A stretch of 64,000 nucleotides of DNA from Holophagaceae bacterium (GTDB lineage: Bacteria; Acidobacteriota; Holophagae; Holophagales; Holophagaceae), in contig JADKJH010000001.1 in NCBI GenBank assembly GCA_016722505.1, positions 372,001 to 436,000 on the forward strand. Direction: 5' to 3'. This document shows positions 8,155 through 17,540 of the stretch, piece by piece. Position numbers and translations under genes: made by a program. Position 1 is the stretch's first letter. Every line of letters starts with the position of its first letter. A model generated the notes under the pieces. It was given only the letters and a program-made list of their open reading frames with translations. It did not search any database and was not told the DNA's origin.

Positions 8155-8926
8155 GCCCCTCCCAAACTGCGCGGCTCATCTCTCCAGGAAGTGTCAAGGA
8201 GCCCCACGAGCGCAAAGAGAAGCGTGCTTGCTGCTGCCCCAAGGGCCGCCCGGAGAATGGAACCCTGACCATCCAGAACCATGCTCACAACCTGGGAAAT
8301 CCATCCCCACGGCAAGATCATTCCAAAAAAGGATGTTCCCGCGGTGCGAAAGGCCCAGAGGCACCCAAGTAGAGTGGCCAGGAGGTTCAAACCCATTCCG
8401 GGCAGCCGCGTGGGCAACCAGATGCAAACAGCCAGCAGAGGTAGGGATGCCGCTAAGGATGCTCCAGCAAGCCGGAAAAGCACCCAAGGCTGCACTGCCC
8501 CCATTTGGAGATGGGGCACCCCAGATCTTAAAAGAACGCCTCCTGCCAATATGGCAACCAAGAAGATCAGGTTCGCAAGTACAACCAAGCTCCCTAGTCC
8601 AAGCATTCTGGAAGCGTAATGGGCCCACCTGGGGACTGGCTGGAGTTGCCGGTGCCTCCAAGCTACCGCCTCCGCCTCCAATTCCCAGGACAGCGTCCCC
8701 ATAAGGGTTGCCAGGATCGGCAAAAGACGAGGCTCCAGGCCATATAACTAATTTGATACCAGGTGAGGAATCCAGATTTTTGAGGTTTAACCAAATCAAA
8801 TGAAAACCAGAAGACCGTGAAAAGAAAGCTGGCCAATGAAAAAGGTGTTAATAGTGCTGCGAGCAAGGGCCAACTTCGGCGCAGTCTGATGCGTTCCGAG
8901 CGATAGATCCGGCCGAGCAGGTTCAA
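8151..8926 (-). pseudogene. ABC-2 type exporter permease (first permease), single-base frameshift
   Basis: Two reading frames together make one permease of the same class as its downstream neighbour. The N-terminal frame (from ATG 8926) reads to SYMAWSLVF, and the C-terminal frame resumes at LPILATLMGTLSWELEAEA. Adding one base to the run of four A (T on the coding strand) at 8722-8725 joins them exactly into a 258-residue protein containing the expected charged stretch after helix 2 (WELEAEAVAWRHRQLQPVPR). The start overlaps the ATPase stop and the end overlaps the next start, each by 4 bases, so the gene boundaries are right and only the frame is broken. Either the base is missing by sequencing error or the transporter is inactive. 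Confidence 0.8.
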
Positions 8927-9816
8927 TCTTCCCCCACCAAGGCAAGAAACCGGGATTCCAAATTGCTTCGCAAGGGAGTCAATTCGAAGAGGTCGTTTTC
9001 GCTTGCAACCAGGGCGGCAACCACACGGGGGGCTTCATTTGGAGGCGAATCCACCAATATGAACGCCTCCTCCATCGCGGCCCGAAGGCCCATCTCCTCA
9101 AAGGTATTCATGGCGCGGGCTTGATCCCTCACCCGGACCCTCAGGTGGTGGGATCCCACGTCCCCAAAGTCATTCAAGGCTCCCTGATACCTGAGTTTCC
9201 CATTATGAATGACCACGAGATGGTCGGCGACCTGCTCAACTTCCGCCAGTAGGTGGCTGGACAAGCAAACCGCAGAACCCGTTTCTCTGGCCATCCGGTG
9301 GATCAATTCCCGCATTTCCAGGATGCCCGCAGGATCCAGGCCATTGGTGGGCTCATCCAGGATGAGCAGTTTGGGGGTGCCGAGCAAAGCCAGGGCGATT
9401 CCCAACCGCTGCCTCATTCCTAATGAATAGGTGCGGACGTACCGACGGGCATCCCGTTCAAGCCCCACCAAGGAAAGGACCCGGCCGGTCTCCGGGGCCG
9501 GGACATTCTTTAACAACCGGGTGATCTCCACATTCTCCCAACCTGATAGATGTGGATACAAAGATGGGGTCTCCACCATCGCCCCGATTTGGCGGAGCGC
9601 TTCTGGATGACCGGGAGGGTAGCCCAATACCTCACAACTGCCAGAATCCGGTCGAAGCAGGCCCAATAGTATGCGGATAGCGGTGGTCTTTCCCGCCCCG
9701 TTAGGCCCAAGAAAGGCTGAGATACAGCCGCTAGGAATATCCAGATCAATATTTTCAAGAGCGGTGATTGCTCCGAACCGCTTGCATAGGGAACGTGAGC
9801 TTATGGCACATTCCAT
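8923..9816 (-). CDS. ABC transporter ATP-binding protein (BcrA / lantibiotic-protection type)
   Basis: The 297-residue ATPase has Walker A GPNGAGKT at 37-44, the signature LGMRQ at 133-137, Walker B LLILDEP ending in Glu156 and the switch His189. Sequence flow (LGLLRPDSG...GAMVETPSLYPHLSGWENV) is that of the drug/lantibiotic-protection group (BcrA-like). The C-terminal 90 residues form the usual regulatory extension. It would power the two permeases encoded downstream with 4-base overlaps. It starts 52 bases after pilC and lies on the same strand, so it could be transcribed by read-through from the pilus motor genes. Confidence 0.9.
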   Translation of the reverse strand: MECAISSRSLCKRFGAITALENIDLDIPSGCISAFLGPNGAGKTTAIRILLGLLRPDSGSCEVLGYPPGHPEALRQIGAMVETPSLYPHLSGWENVEITRLLKNVPAPETGRVLSLVGLERDARRYVRTYSLGMRQRLGIALALLGTPKLLILDEPTNGLDPAGILEMRELIHRMARETGSAVCLSSHLLAEVEQVADHLVVIHNGKLRYQGALNDFGDVGSHHLRVRVRDQARAMNTFEEMGLRAAMEEAFILVDSPPNEAPRVVAALVASENDLFELTPLRSNLESRFLALVGED

Positions 9817-9868
9817 GGCTATTTTTGCCTCATTAATTCAACCAGGTAAATAGTTAGAGCTCCCGAAA

Positions 9869-11071
9869 TCATCCTTTCTCGAAAGCGCTTGCCAAGCCAA
9901 AGATGGGCATATACATGGCCACGACGATGAACCCAACGATGCCGCCCAAAATGGCGATCATGATGGGCTCCATCAAGCTGGTCATGCCTGCCACCGCATT
10001 GTCCACTTCGTCTTCATAGAAATCCGCGACCTTGGCAAGCATCGCATCCAAGGCGCCCGTGGCTTCACCAACGCCCACCATTTGAACGACCATGGGTGGG
10101 AAAATCTTGGTTTCCGCAAGAGGTGTCGCAATGTTGCGGCCTTGCTCCACGGCTTCCTTGGCTTTCATGATCGCGTTTTGAACCACCTGATTTCCGGAGG
10201 TACGGGCAGTGATATCCATACCCTCTAGGATTGGGACGCCAGAGCTGATCAAAGTGCCAAGCGTGCGGCAGAAACGCGCGACTGCCACCTTCAAAAGGAT
10301 GTCTCCAAGCACAGGGATCTTGAGCATGAGTCCATCTATTTGCAACTTGCCCGTGACCGTCCGGTAGTACTGCCGGGTGCCGAAGTAAATCAAGAGGGAA
10401 AAGGCAATCACGATATATGAATACCGGATCAGGATGTTAGACATGCCAATACAGATCCGGGTGGGCATCGGCAAAGTAGAGCCAAGGCCCTCATACATGG
10501 AACTGAACACCGGGATGACCTTGACCATGATGATCACCACGACGATCGTGGCGATGCTGATGACGGCGATGGGGTAGATCATGGCGCTTTTCACTTTGGC
10601 TGTGAGCTTGACGGCCTTTTCGATATACCCCGAAAGACGTTGCAGGATCACATCGAGAATTCCGCCTGCCTCGCCCGCGCCAACCATGTTCACGTAGAGG
10701 TCATTGAAAGCCTTTGGGTGCTTAGATAGCGCGGTCTGCAGCGTCGCGCCCTGCTCAACATCCTGGCGCACCGCAGCGATGATTTTCTGAAAGCCTTTAT
10801 CTTCCTGCTGGGCTCCTAGGATTTCCAGACATTGGACCAGTGGCAGACCCGCATCAATCATCACGCTGAATTGGCGAGTGAAAATCGCCAAATCTTTGGG
10901 TTTAACCTTACCTAGACTCTTGGTGCCTGCGGATTGTTGGGCCTTGATGGAAATGATCTGGATGCCATTGCGCTTGAGGGTCACCGAGGCCGCATCCTTG
11001 GTGTCGGACACGATTAGGCCCTCTTGGATCTCGCCCAATCTATTCTTGCCTTTCCATGCGAATGCAGGCAT
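9869..11071 (-). CDS. pilC: Type IV pilus inner-membrane platform protein PilC
   Basis: The 400-residue protein begins FAWKGKNRLGEIQEG, the usual PilC start, and contains the duplicated T2SSF domain: one copy about residues 65-190 (FTRQFSVMIDAGLPLVQCLEIL) and one about 265-390 (FCRTLGTLISSGVPILEGMDI), each followed by membrane helices. The conserved GEAGG and VGEATG turns are present. PilC anchors the assembly and retraction ATPases to the growing pilus at the inner membrane. It follows pilB and pilT on the same strand, with a 108-base gap after pilT. Length is normal. Confidence 0.95.
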   Translation of the reverse strand: MPAFAWKGKNRLGEIQEGLIVSDTKDAASVTLKRNGIQIISIKAQQSAGTKSLGKVKPKDLAIFTRQFSVMIDAGLPLVQCLEILGAQQEDKGFQKIIAAVRQDVEQGATLQTALSKHPKAFNDLYVNMVGAGEAGGILDVILQRLSGYIEKAVKLTAKVKSAMIYPIAVISIATIVVVIIMVKVIPVFSSMYEGLGSTLPMPTRICIGMSNILIRYSYIVIAFSLLIYFGTRQYYRTVTGKLQIDGLMLKIPVLGDILLKVAVARFCRTLGTLISSGVPILEGMDITARTSGNQVVQNAIMKAKEAVEQGRNIATPLAETKIFPPMVVQMVGVGEATGALDAMLAKVADFYEDEVDNAVAGMTSLMEPIMIAILGGIVGFIVVAMYMPIFGLASAFEKG

Positions 11072-11179
11072 CGGGAACCTCGTTTATTGGTGGTTGGACA
11101 TTGCTTGGATCAGCATAGGGTGAAGCATTGATATTGGGAAGGGTTGGGCAAAAAACACCTGGCAATCACCCCAAACCGC

Positions 11180-12358
11180 CTAGGTGTATTTGATGTTGGG
11201 GTTCCGGCCGCCAAGCAGGCCACCGATGCCTCCTGCCTTGGGTGGCGGCGCCTGAGGCGCCATATTCACGGTTCCAACCCCACGGTTGATGAGTTCGCGT
11301 AACTCATCATGGTTGCTGGAGAACTCATTCGCCATTTCTTGCGTGATTTCCCCTTTGAGCACCAATTCTGCAAGGCTCTGGTTGAAGGTCTGCATCCCGA
11401 ATTTGATCTGACCGGTCTGCATGGAGCTGTATATCTGGTGAACTTTGTCTTCCCGGATCAAGTTCCGGATGGCCGCGTTGGGAATCATCACCTCCAGGGC
11501 CAGGGCTCGGCCCTTCCCACTGGCTTTGGGAATGAGACTTTGGCAAACGACGCCTTCAAGCACTAGGGATAGCTGGGCTCGCACCTGGCTCTGCTGGTGG
11601 CTGGGGAACACGTCGATGATGCGGTTGATGGTCTGGGTGGCGGAATTCGTGTGAAGCGTGCCAAAGGTCAAGTGGCCCGTCTCGGCGATGGTGAGGGCCG
11701 ACTCGATGGTTTCCAGATCGCGCATCTCGCCCACCAGCACTACATCCGGGTCCTGGCGAAGGGCCGAACGGAGGGCCTTCTTGAAGCTGTGGGTGTCCGC
11801 GTGGATCTCCCGCTGGTTTACGAGACTGCGCTTGTGTTTGTGGACATATTCCACCGGGTCTTCGATGGTGAGAATGTGCAGGGGTTCATCCGTGTTGATT
11901 TTATCGACCATGGCCGCCAAGGTGGTGGACTTGCCTGATCCGGTCACACCGGTCACCAACACCAACCCCCGGGGCTTGTCGCAGAGGCTTTGAATCACCG
12001 GCGGCAGCCCCAATTGATCGAAGGAGCGAATGTTCTCTGGAATGGTTCGGAAGACGCCGGCGGTGGCACCGCGCTGGTTGAACACGTTCGCGCGGAACCG
12101 GGCGATCCCCTGGAGCCCGAAGGAGAAATCCACTTCCAGATCTTCTTCAAGGCGGTGTTTCTGCTGGTCGGTCATCACGCCGTAACAGAGCCAGCGGGTC
12201 TGGGTCGCATCCAAAGATGGTAATTTCAACGGCACCATGCGTCCGTCAATGCGGATCTGGGGCGCTGATTCAGTGGTGATGTGAAGATCGGTCCCACCGT
12301 ACTCGACCATGGTCTTCAAGAGCTGCTGGAGGGGAACAACGTAATTAGCTTCGGCCAT
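11180..12358 (-). CDS. pilT: Type IV pilus retraction ATPase PilT
   Basis: The 392-residue hexameric ATPase has Walker A GVTGSGKS at 137-144, the Asp box IEDPVE near 166-170, Walker B VVLVGEMRD near 206-213 and the His box TGHLTFGTLHT near 227-237. The C-terminal AIRNLIRE motif, which is specific to retraction ATPases, is present. PilT drives pilus depolymerisation for twitching motility and DNA uptake. The C-terminus carries a Pro/Gly-rich tail (APPPKAGGIGGLLGGRNP) beyond the usual end. It starts 45 bases after the pilB stop, so pilB-pilT-pilC is likely one transcript. Confidence 0.97.
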   Translation of the reverse strand: MAEANYVVPLQQLLKTMVEYGGTDLHITTESAPQIRIDGRMVPLKLPSLDATQTRWLCYGVMTDQQKHRLEEDLEVDFSFGLQGIARFRANVFNQRGATAGVFRTIPENIRSFDQLGLPPVIQSLCDKPRGLVLVTGVTGSGKSTTLAAMVDKINTDEPLHILTIEDPVEYVHKHKRSLVNQREIHADTHSFKKALRSALRQDPDVVLVGEMRDLETIESALTIAETGHLTFGTLHTNSATQTINRIIDVFPSHQQSQVRAQLSLVLEGVVCQSLIPKASGKGRALALEVMIPNAAIRNLIREDKVHQIYSSMQTGQIKFGMQTFNQSLAELVLKGEITQEMANEFSSNHDELRELINRGVGTVNMAPQAPPPKAGGIGGLLGGRNPNIKYT

Positions 12359-12403
12359 TTCATTCCTCGCATCTGAAAGAACGGGATTGGGTGAACAGCA
12401 CAG

Positions 12404-14245
12404 TTAGACTACGGTTTCACGGATGATTTCCTCGATAGTGGTGACGCCATCCAATACTTTGCGGCACCCGCTGCGGCGCAAAGTGATCATGCCCTCTTTG
12501 ATGGCCTGTTCCCTAAGTTCGATGGCTGAGGCTCCGGTCAATACCATGTCCTTAAGGGTCTCGGACATTTCAAGGACTTCATACAGGCCCACCCGACCTT
12601 TGTAGCCTTTCTTGTGGCAGATATCGCAGCCCTGCCCATGCATGATTTTCAAGCGTCCGATCTCTTCATCCGTGAATCCGACTTTTCGCAGCGCCTCTGC
12701 TGGCGGAACCGTCGGGTCCACCGCCTTGCAATTGGAGCAGATGCGCCGGACCAGGCGCTGAGCGCAGATCACATTCACCGATGTGGCGACAAGGAAAGGC
12801 TCCACACCCATGTTCATCAAGCGGCTGATGGTGCTGGCCGCATCGTTGGTATGCAAGGTTGAAAGCACCAGATGCCCTGTCAGGCTGGCCTTGATGGAAA
12901 TTTCCGCCGTTTCGAAATCGCGGATCTCGCCCACCAGGATGATGTTGGGATCCTGGCGGAGGAAGGATCGGAGTGCGGCGGCGAAATTGAGGCCGATCTG
13001 CTCTTTCATTTGGACCTGGTTGATGCCAGCAAAATTGAATTCCACTGGATCCTCGGCCGTCATTATATTCACATCCGGCTGGTTTAATTTCGAGATGGAG
13101 GAATAAAGGGTATTGGTTTTACCGGAACCTGTGGGGCCCGTGACCAGCACAATCCCGTAGGGCTTATCAATCTGCCGGTTCCATGCCTCCAGGCTCTCTG
13201 GCTCGAAGCCCAATTTAGTGAGATCGAGCATCAGCGAATCATTGTCCAGCAGCCGCATCACGATCTTCTCGCCGAACAAGCAGGGGAGGATCGACACGCG
13301 GTAATCAATGGTTTTCTGGCGGCCCTGGAGATTGACCCGCAGCTTGATGCGGCCATCCTGTGGCAGCCGCTTTTCAGCGATGTTGAGCTTTGCCAGAATT
13401 TTGATGCGCGAAGTGAGCGGATCCTTCAACTTCAAATTCGGCCGCATGACCTCCATGAGAAGGCCGTCAATGCGGAATCGGATGCGGTAGCTTTTCTCAT
13501 AGGGTTCGATGTGGATGTCGGACGCGCCCTTGCGGATGGCATCAATGAGCACCATGTTCGCGAGGCGCACCACCGGCGCATCTTCGCTCTGCTTGTTGAG
13601 AGCGGCGACATCAACATTGTCGTCATCATCATCATCCAGAGTGTCGTACTGGGTATCGTCTTCCATGTCCTCTTCAAAGGACTTCAAATCCAAGGCTTCG
13701 TTTGGCGCTTCATCAAAATTGAATGACTTGGCCGCTTGGGCTTGCGCCGCCGGAGCGGGGGGACCACCCATGCCGCGGCTGGTGGATGCGCCGTCCTCAC
13801 GCAGCTTCAAACCGCTCGAACCGCCGTAATAGCGTTCGATGGCGCGGGCTAAGCCAATTTCGGATGAAACCACCGGGTCCACGTTGTAACCCGTGTGGAA
13901 CCGCACATCGTCCATCGCGAAGATATCGGTCGGATCCGACATGGCAAGGGTCAGGACGTTCCCGGAGCGCTGCAACGGCAGTACTTTATGCTTGTGCGCC
14001 AATTCCGAAGGGACGAGGGCGATCACTGCCGGATCTATGGCTGGCCATTGATCCAGGTCCGCGGCAGGCACACCGTACTGCATGCCGAGGAAACTGACGA
14101 TGTCCTGGTCAGAGCAATAGCCCTGCCGGACCACAATGCTGCCGAGCTTTCCCCCGTCCCTGCGCTGGAACCGAATGGCCTCTTCAAGTTGTTCGGTTGT
14201 GATGAGCTGGGCTTTGACCAGCATGTCGCCGAGCTTGGTAGCCAC
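12404..14245 (-). CDS. pilB: Type IV pilus assembly ATPase PilB
   Basis: I place the start at GTG 14245, which has GGAGGAG a few bases upstream; the frame runs on to 14377 but that extension lacks a ribosome binding site and would overlap the divergent gene. The 613-residue protein has an N-terminal MshEN/T2SSE_N domain (residues 1-150, with KLGDMLVKAQLITTEQL and KLGSIVVRQGYCSDQDI repeats), an acidic linker (DDDDDDNVD), then the ATPase with Walker A GPTGSGKT near 370, an LVGEIRDFET Walker B, and the zinc tetracysteine CSNC...CDIC near 503-541. It powers pilus extension. MshEN domains of some homologues bind c-di-GMP; a diguanylate cyclase gene lies 2 kb away. Confidence 0.96.
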   Translation of the reverse strand: MATKLGDMLVKAQLITTEQLEEAIRFQRRDGGKLGSIVVRQGYCSDQDIVSFLGMQYGVPAADLDQWPAIDPAVIALVPSELAHKHKVLPLQRSGNVLTLAMSDPTDIFAMDDVRFHTGYNVDPVVSSEIGLARAIERYYGGSSGLKLREDGASTSRGMGGPPAPAAQAQAAKSFNFDEAPNEALDLKSFEEDMEDDTQYDTLDDDDDDNVDVAALNKQSEDAPVVRLANMVLIDAIRKGASDIHIEPYEKSYRIRFRIDGLLMEVMRPNLKLKDPLTSRIKILAKLNIAEKRLPQDGRIKLRVNLQGRQKTIDYRVSILPCLFGEKIVMRLLDNDSLMLDLTKLGFEPESLEAWNRQIDKPYGIVLVTGPTGSGKTNTLYSSISKLNQPDVNIMTAEDPVEFNFAGINQVQMKEQIGLNFAAALRSFLRQDPNIILVGEIRDFETAEISIKASLTGHLVLSTLHTNDAASTISRLMNMGVEPFLVATSVNVICAQRLVRRICSNCKAVDPTVPPAEALRKVGFTDEEIGRLKIMHGQGCDICHKKGYKGRVGLYEVLEMSETLKDMVLTGASAIELREQAIKEGMITLRRSGCRKVLDGVTTIEEIIRETVV

Positions 14246-14329
14246 GAAACTCCTCCAGATAGGTTTGCCGAGTGTAGCACTGCTAGGATTAATCCGATTC
14301 GGTACGCTGGCAAGTTTGCCTTGCCCCGC

Positions 14330-14335
14330 TATCCT
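14330..14335 (+). promoter_or_regulatory. Candidate -10 box for a leaderless start
   Basis: TATCCT ends 6 bases before the ATG at 14342, placing the expected transcription start at or next to the start codon. No Shine-Dalgarno sequence is present. It is the second such arrangement in the window, after the one at 1950. Confidence 0.4.
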
Positions 14336-14341
14336 AGTTCC

Positions 14342-16309
14342 ATGTCCCAGGAAAAGACACCAAGCCAGCGCCTCCAAGAGGTCAAAGCCTTGATCAGGGA
14401 GAAGGGACTATCCCGGCAGGATCTTGCCCTGCTGGATGATATTTTCCGTGCGGGCTCTGGGGACTTGTCGCCCTTGATTGAATCCAGCCCCACAGGGGTT
14501 TCAGCTGCTGCGCGGGAACTGCCGAACCTTGCGAAATTAAGGCGTTCCTTTGGGCTTTTTCTCGTATTCCTGAACCGTTTTTCTGATAAGAATCTGGGGG
14601 AAATCCGTCCCGCCATGGGGTTGGTGCTGACCCACACTTTAGCCCGGCTGGGGCAGCTGGCCGAGGCGGCCCACGAAGAATTGCTGATGGTGAACGAAGA
14701 ACCCGAATGGATCGCCCATCTCCTGGGCCTCTCGGCTTCCTTGCGCACCATGTCCACTTTTATGGGTGCGGACGGCCAGCCACAGCTCCGTGAACATTGG
14801 GGGGCCTTCCTATCGGAGCGGAAAGATCACTTTAAGGAGCTATTCGGCGCCCTGGGCACCGCCGAAGCCGGCCCAGACCTGGTCAACCGCCTTAACGCCC
14901 AGATGAAGGTCCTGAACCGCTCCCTTCAGGAAGAGGGGGGAAGACCTACCGAAGCGCTCCGGAAACTGGCTGAAATCCTTGAGAGCGCAGTGCCGGCAGC
15001 CACCCGCGAGCGCATCGAGCCCCTGCAGCTCGTCCAGCATGTCATCGCGAGTCTCCGCATGACATTACTGCGCCCGTTGGACCGGGGCTTTTATTGGCCA
15101 GCCCTGGAGCAGGTGCGCGGCAGCCTTCAGTGGCTTTGGAACCACCTGGGGTGGACACTTCCCCGCGTGGAAGAGGGGCTTCTGGAAAAATCCCTCCCTG
15201 CGGACGTCCGGCGGTTGCTCAAGCAGATGAAAAAAGACCACCCAGCCGCCTTCCTGGTTGTAGCCAGGGCCCTGGCGAGCCATCTTGCGCTGTCGAGCCT
15301 GGTGGAATCCTTGGAACCGGCGGCCAATACGACCGTGACAGAACGCTACGCGATGGTTCCAATCTATTACGTCATGGAAGCCGAACTAGGCCGCCTGGCG
15401 GAGCGGGTTTATCACCCGCGCTCGGCGGAACTGCTGCTCAAGGGTAGCGAAGAGCAACTATTGCTCGGCGCGTTTCTCCGCCAGGCGGTGCTTAGCCTAT
15501 TGCAAGATCAAAGCACCATCCGTGGGTTGCTGCAGCAATCCCTCGCTCAGAACGACGTGGACCAGCTGGCGCAAGTCCTCGACAACCTGAAGGCCCTGCT
15601 CTTGAACCACCAGCGCCAGCTCATGGGCGATCTGGTGGGCCTTTTCTCCGCGGAACTGCGTCAGCGGTTATTCCCGGATTCCCCATCGCTCACCGAGGAA
15701 GGCGACCGCCTCCGCCAACGGTTGCACCGGCTCTGGGAATACCTGGATCCGATGCTGAACAAGCTGGAGCTTAGCCTTGAATTAAAAGATTGGCCGAGGC
15801 TGGCGTTGGCCCTTTCCCAGACCCAATTCCAGGTAGCCTCCTTCCGGCGGAGCCCCGAATTTCTTCTGATCCGCACGCCCGACCGCCATGAGTTCGAGCG
15901 CATTTCCGCTGCCATGTACCGGAGCCTGGACGATCCCGAAATCATGGAACGGTCTCTCCAGGATGCGACGGAGCTTTGCAACGAGATGCTGCGTTTTTTG
16001 GAGCAGTTTCTCCTTCGCATCAACGCACGCGTTCCCCTCATCCGCCACGATCTGACCATTTCCCGGGAAGCCTTAAAGCTTTGCGAACAGATTGATTCCA
16101 CTCAAAAAGAAAGCCCTGACCGCACGCGCCTCGCCCACAAGCTGATCCAGACCACCAAGCGGCTTGGAGTGCGCGATCCCCAGGCTCTCGCATTGCTCAA
16201 GCGTTGGGTGCGCAACGAGCGTGGCGCCAAGGATTCCACCGCAGCCCTTCGAATGCTGAGTTCCCACCTCGAACACCTTTCCATGCGCCTCGACGCTGCA
16301 TTGAACTGA
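14342..16309 (+). CDS. Unrecognised 655-residue all-helical protein, divergent from pilB
   Basis: I do not recognise a family. The product is predicted to be almost entirely alpha-helical and charged, with no signal peptide, no membrane helix and no nucleotide-binding motif. It begins EKTPSQRLQEVKALIREKGLSRQDLALLDD. Leu-rich amphipathic stretches recur (LLNHQRQLMGDLVGLFSAEL, LRQRLHRLWEYLDPML), which suggests coiled-coil or helical-repeat structure. The frame is open from 13895, but that extension lies antisense to pilB; ATG 14342 follows a -10-like box and would be leaderless. The diguanylate cyclase starts 6 bases after the stop, so the two form an operon and are probably functionally linked. 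A scaffold or regulatory partner in cyclic-di-GMP or pilus control is possible, but this is only context. Confidence 0.7.
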   Translation: MSQEKTPSQRLQEVKALIREKGLSRQDLALLDDIFRAGSGDLSPLIESSPTGVSAAARELPNLAKLRRSFGLFLVFLNRFSDKNLGEIRPAMGLVLTHTLARLGQLAEAAHEELLMVNEEPEWIAHLLGLSASLRTMSTFMGADGQPQLREHWGAFLSERKDHFKELFGALGTAEAGPDLVNRLNAQMKVLNRSLQEEGGRPTEALRKLAEILESAVPAATRERIEPLQLVQHVIASLRMTLLRPLDRGFYWPALEQVRGSLQWLWNHLGWTLPRVEEGLLEKSLPADVRRLLKQMKKDHPAAFLVVARALASHLALSSLVESLEPAANTTVTERYAMVPIYYVMEAELGRLAERVYHPRSAELLLKGSEEQLLLGAFLRQAVLSLLQDQSTIRGLLQQSLAQNDVDQLAQVLDNLKALLLNHQRQLMGDLVGLFSAELRQRLFPDSPSLTEEGDRLRQRLHRLWEYLDPMLNKLELSLELKDWPRLALALSQTQFQVASFRRSPEFLLIRTPDRHEFERISAAMYRSLDDPEIMERSLQDATELCNEMLRFLEQFLLRINARVPLIRHDLTISREALKLCEQIDSTQKESPDRTRLAHKLIQTTKRLGVRDPQALALLKRWVRNERGAKDSTAALRMLSSHLEHLSMRLDAALN

Positions 16310-16315
16310 TGATCC

Positions 16316-17476
16316 ATGACCTACATCCACTGGCTAGACGTGCACCCCGCCTCAGGAACCGAAAATCTGAAAGCGGCTCTAACGCAGTGGGGATTTTCGC
16401 AAACGGGCCGGCTGGAAGGCTCGACTTTGCTGGTGGTAGCGGACAAGCCTGATCCCCGTTGGATTCCTGAAAAAGCCACAGCTGTATTGTGGTGGGTGAA
16501 GGAGGGCACGCCTGAACAAACCAGCGCTGTGCTTTCCCAGCGGCCTGGATGGGTGGTGCGGCAGTCCGCGCCCCTCAATGAAGTCCGTGACGCTCTGCTC
16601 TACCTCGAGGGGCGGATCATGGATACGGATGGCTGGCTTCGCCAACTGCTGCACCTGGCCACCCTCGACGAATTATTAAGGCCTGTCCTGGTGCAATGCC
16701 TGAGGCTCTCCAGCGCAAGCGCGGGAGCCATTTGGCTGAGGAAGGACGAGGCCTTCTACCAACGGGCGGGATCTGGATTCGCGGAGGCCCCCTTAAGCCA
16801 AGCCGAAGCGAACCGGCTGGTGGAATCTGGCGAAGCCATCGCGATATGTCCCCCTGAAAACATCGGCCTGCTTCGATTGCGGAGCCCAGAAAAAGGCACC
16901 AACGGAACGCTGGAATGGTTGCGCGAGTTGGAGCCGCTATTGATCAACGCCTGGAACCTTGAGCACAGCCGGGAGCTGTCATTCAAGGACGATCTCACCG
17001 TGGCGCAGAATCGGCGATGCCTGGAAGCGGAACTGCCTGAAGTAATCCGGGACGCAGCAGCGAAGTCGGAATCGGTGGCGCTTCTCTTCCTCGATGTGGA
17101 CAACCTGAGAATGCTCAACAACAAGTTCGGACATCCGACCGGAAGCCGGGTTCTAGAGACTGTCGCACTGGAAGCCCGGCAACTCATACGAGCCCAAGAC
17201 CGGCTTTACCGATATGGAGGCGACGAGTTCTGCATTCTCATGCGCAGCACCAATGCGAAAGGCGCCGCCATCCTTGGAGAACGGATCATCGAAGCCCTGG
17301 CCGTAAGCAATCTGGAGGTGGGTGAGAACCTGGTACCCATTTCGCTAAGTGTGGGCATCGCATCTTTCCCGTCCCATGCCGATGGCGCCGACACGCTCAT
17401 CGAAAGGTCCGACAAAGCGCTCTTGAAGGCAAAGAACCTTGGAAAGGGCCGGGTAGTCATTTTTGATGGGACTTGA
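16316..17476 (+). CDS. Diguanylate cyclase with GGDEF domain
   Basis: The 386-residue protein ends in a GGDEF domain (about 230-385). It has an altered start DDLTVAQNRRCLE (usual D-LTGL-NRR), the metal site FLDVDN, and an intact GGDEF active-site loop at 301-305. RAQD at 292-295 lies five residues before it, the standard inhibitory I-site, so product inhibition is expected. The N-terminal 220 residues are cytosolic; residues about 100-215 resemble a degenerate GAF-type sensor. It makes the second messenger c-di-GMP from GTP. It follows the unrecognised helical gene by 6 bases with no clear ribosome binding site, consistent with translational coupling, and is convergent with dnaJ. Confidence 0.88.
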   Translation: MTYIHWLDVHPASGTENLKAALTQWGFSQTGRLEGSTLLVVADKPDPRWIPEKATAVLWWVKEGTPEQTSAVLSQRPGWVVRQSAPLNEVRDALLYLEGRIMDTDGWLRQLLHLATLDELLRPVLVQCLRLSSASAGAIWLRKDEAFYQRAGSGFAEAPLSQAEANRLVESGEAIAICPPENIGLLRLRSPEKGTNGTLEWLRELEPLLINAWNLEHSRELSFKDDLTVAQNRRCLEAELPEVIRDAAAKSESVALLFLDVDNLRMLNNKFGHPTGSRVLETVALEARQLIRAQDRLYRYGGDEFCILMRSTNAKGAAILGERIIEALAVSNLEVGENLVPISLSVGIASFPSHADGADTLIERSDKALLKAKNLGKGRVVIFDGT

Positions 17477-17540
17477 ATAGGCGCAGGTTCAAAGGAATTT
17501 CCCAGCTGCCCACCGTCCCAGCAAATGCCATAGAGTTAAA

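Noticed and set aside
13895..14341. N-terminal extension of the 655-residue protein
   Set aside because: This stretch is antisense to pilB and its sequence looks like a shadow; a -10-like box and the start at 14342 fit better.
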